Origin: Kiritimatiellia bacterium
GTDB lineage: Bacteria; Verrucomicrobiota; Kiritimatiellia; CAIQIC01; Lenti-01
Length of the DNA: 52,339 bases
Reading direction: 5' to 3'
Assembly: GCA_028681135.1 (NCBI GenBank)
Contig: JAQUJC010000014.1
Coordinates: 1 to 52,339, forward strand
A program made the translations under genes and the position numbers. The notes below the pieces were generated by a model. The model was not told the origin of the DNA. It saw only the letters and a list, made by a program, of their open reading frames with translations, and searched no databases. The stretch's first letter is position 1; each line of letters starts with the position of its first letter. Shown here piece by piece: positions 51,762-52,339 of the stretch.

Positions 51762-52012
51762 ACACCACCAGCAAACGAACAGCATCCAAAGCCGCTACAA
51801 GTGTCACTCAATCCCGCAGTGGGCTATTGTTGGGCGTCCTATACACTGACCCGGAACAAGGAACCACCGGGGCAGGATGGCAACACCCCGGCCATGCGTG
51901 GGCGGTGTCCCACTGTCCCACCCCTAAAGGGGTGGTGGGACAGGTGGGAGGGCAAGGCCGCCAGTGTCCCGGGACAGTCCGTGGGACACTTTGGGACAGG
52001 GGGCAGGAATGA
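51758..52012 (+). CDS. Small hypothetical protein, doubtful
   Basis: An 84-codon frame starts by ATGA overlap with the initiator-like gene (MNTTSKRTASKAATSVTQSRSGLLLG). The first half is plausible, but the second half is composed of translated TGTCCCA repeats and a hairpin and is not protein-like. It may be a short real gene whose 3' part overlaps a DNA signal, or not a gene. No family recognised. Confidence 0.35.
   Translation: MNTTSKRTASKAATSVTQSRSGLLLGVLYTDPEQGTTGAGWQHPGHAWAVSHCPTPKGVVGQVGGQGRQCPGTVRGTLWDRGQE
51906..51998. repeat. Cluster of TGTCCCA / TGGGACA sites with a large hairpin
   Basis: TGTCCCA occurs at 51906 and 51914. TGGGACA occurs at 51936, 51982 and 51992. A perfect palindrome TGTCCCGGGACA lies at 51965-51976. 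Between the first three sites, CCCACTGTCCCACCCC-TAAA-GGGGTGGTGGGACAGG can fold into a long hairpin with small bulges. Seven half-sites in 93 bases downstream of the initiator-like gene suggests a second set of protein-binding sites. Confidence 0.75.
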
Positions 52013-52242
52013 ACCCCAACACCAGCACAACCGGAAACATGATGAACGGTTCAACACCATACCAGCCCGCCCACACTGTACCGGGCCACCCCGAGGGGGC
52101 CGCGATGGATGCTACCGTGAAGGCATGGACCGGACCCAAGCCGATGCCGGATTATTTAGATGTACCCAGCCCGGCGCATTGGTTTTGGATCGAACTAGGT
52201 CCGCGCATTCGCCGCCGCCCGCGCTGTGATGGGGAGGATTGA
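52009..52242 (+). CDS. Small hypothetical protein
   Basis: A 77-residue frame starting at ATG 52009 (overlapping the previous stop), reading MNPNTSTTGNMMNGSTPYQPAHTVPGHPEGAAMDATVKAWTGPKPMPDYLDVPSPAHWFWIELGPRIRRRPRCDG. The coupled start and the Pro/Trp-containing, non-repetitive sequence favour a real element gene. No family recognised. Confidence 0.5.
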   Translation: MNPNTSTTGNMMNGSTPYQPAHTVPGHPEGAAMDATVKAWTGPKPMPDYLDVPSPAHWFWIELGPRIRRRPRCDGED

Positions 52243-52244
52243 TC

Positions 52245-52339
52245 ATGGCAATGCGCGATGACAACCCAATCGAAAACTTCCAGACCTTTGCCGAACGCCT
52301 GCTTGCCGAGGGGTACGACGTTTTCCGCGACGAATACGG
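52245..52339 (+). CDS. Hypothetical protein, start only (cut by window edge)
   Basis: ATG 52245 follows GGGGAGG by 7 bases and continues MAMRDDNPIENFQTFAERLLAEGYDVFRDEY to the edge. It is two bases after the previous stop and so in the same operon. Too short to identify. Confidence 0.6.
   Translation, partial: MAMRDDNPIENFQTFAERLLAEGYDVFRDEY

Noticed and set aside
51801..52229. 142-codon frame overlapping the TGTCCCA cluster
   Set aside because: It conflicts with the overlapping ATGA-linked frames, has no ribosome site and is made largely of repeat translation.

Overview
The window is GC-rich chromosomal DNA from a Gram-negative bacterium, most likely in the PVC superphylum (Verrucomicrobiota, Kiritimatiellota or Lentisphaerota). 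This rests on gene content only: long secreted RCC1/Ig-like and beta-helix surface proteins, a PTS EIIA domain fused to a DNA-binding helix-turn-helix (a layout also known from chlamydiae), an RpiB-GlyA fusion, a PPi-type phosphofructokinase, outer-membrane-type proteins and many palindromic intergenic repeats. No rRNA is present, so the phylum is an inference.

Layout. 1-2956: the start of a 2-hydroxyacid dehydrogenase and a large secreted RCC1/Ig-like protein. 3087-8925: a type IV pilus/type II secretion motor operon (pilB-pilT-pilB2-pilC). 8990-15703: EIIA-HTH regulator, lgt, metal-type permease, GNAT, rhomboid protease, NfeD-type protease and a thioredoxin lipoprotein, with two copies of an intergenic palindromic element. 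16023-19902: tRNA-Arg, the rpiB-glyA fusion, psd-pssA (phosphatidylethanolamine synthesis) and coaD. 19948-26038: the classic yceD-rpmF-plsX-fabH-fabD-fabG-acpP-fabF fatty acid cluster. 26137-27215: a tail-anchored repeat protein, then tmRNA with promoter and terminator. 27355-31729: GT-C/TPR membrane protein, a shortened ModA-like protein, radC and eno.

31948-34233: a NikR-like regulator behind three 23-bp palindromic repeats, coupled to a secreted protein and a prepilin-like protein. 34240-39545 (minus strand): secreted EEP nuclease, argS, a GxxExxY gene sitting exactly between inverted repeats, a YycJ/WalJ-type hydrolase, a 31-bp palindromic repeat array and parA. 39762-46911: DUF2141-MipA fusion, PPi-PFK, pgi and two secreted surface proteins. 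46954-49055: hflX and a secreted HExxH peptidase.

49208 to the end of the window is the left end of an integrated mobile element. It begins with the 3' half of a tRNA-Gly(CCC) gene (attachment site), followed by a tyrosine integrase, an excisionase-like HTH protein, a small Cys-rich protein and a winged-helix protein whose gene carries 22-bp-spaced direct repeats read in all three codon frames. This resembles the lambda O gene with its internal origin. It is followed by a dense cluster of TGTCCCA sites. The element runs off the right edge. I consider this end, together with the GxxExxY cassette and the repeat-controlled nikR and parA loci, the most novel material here.
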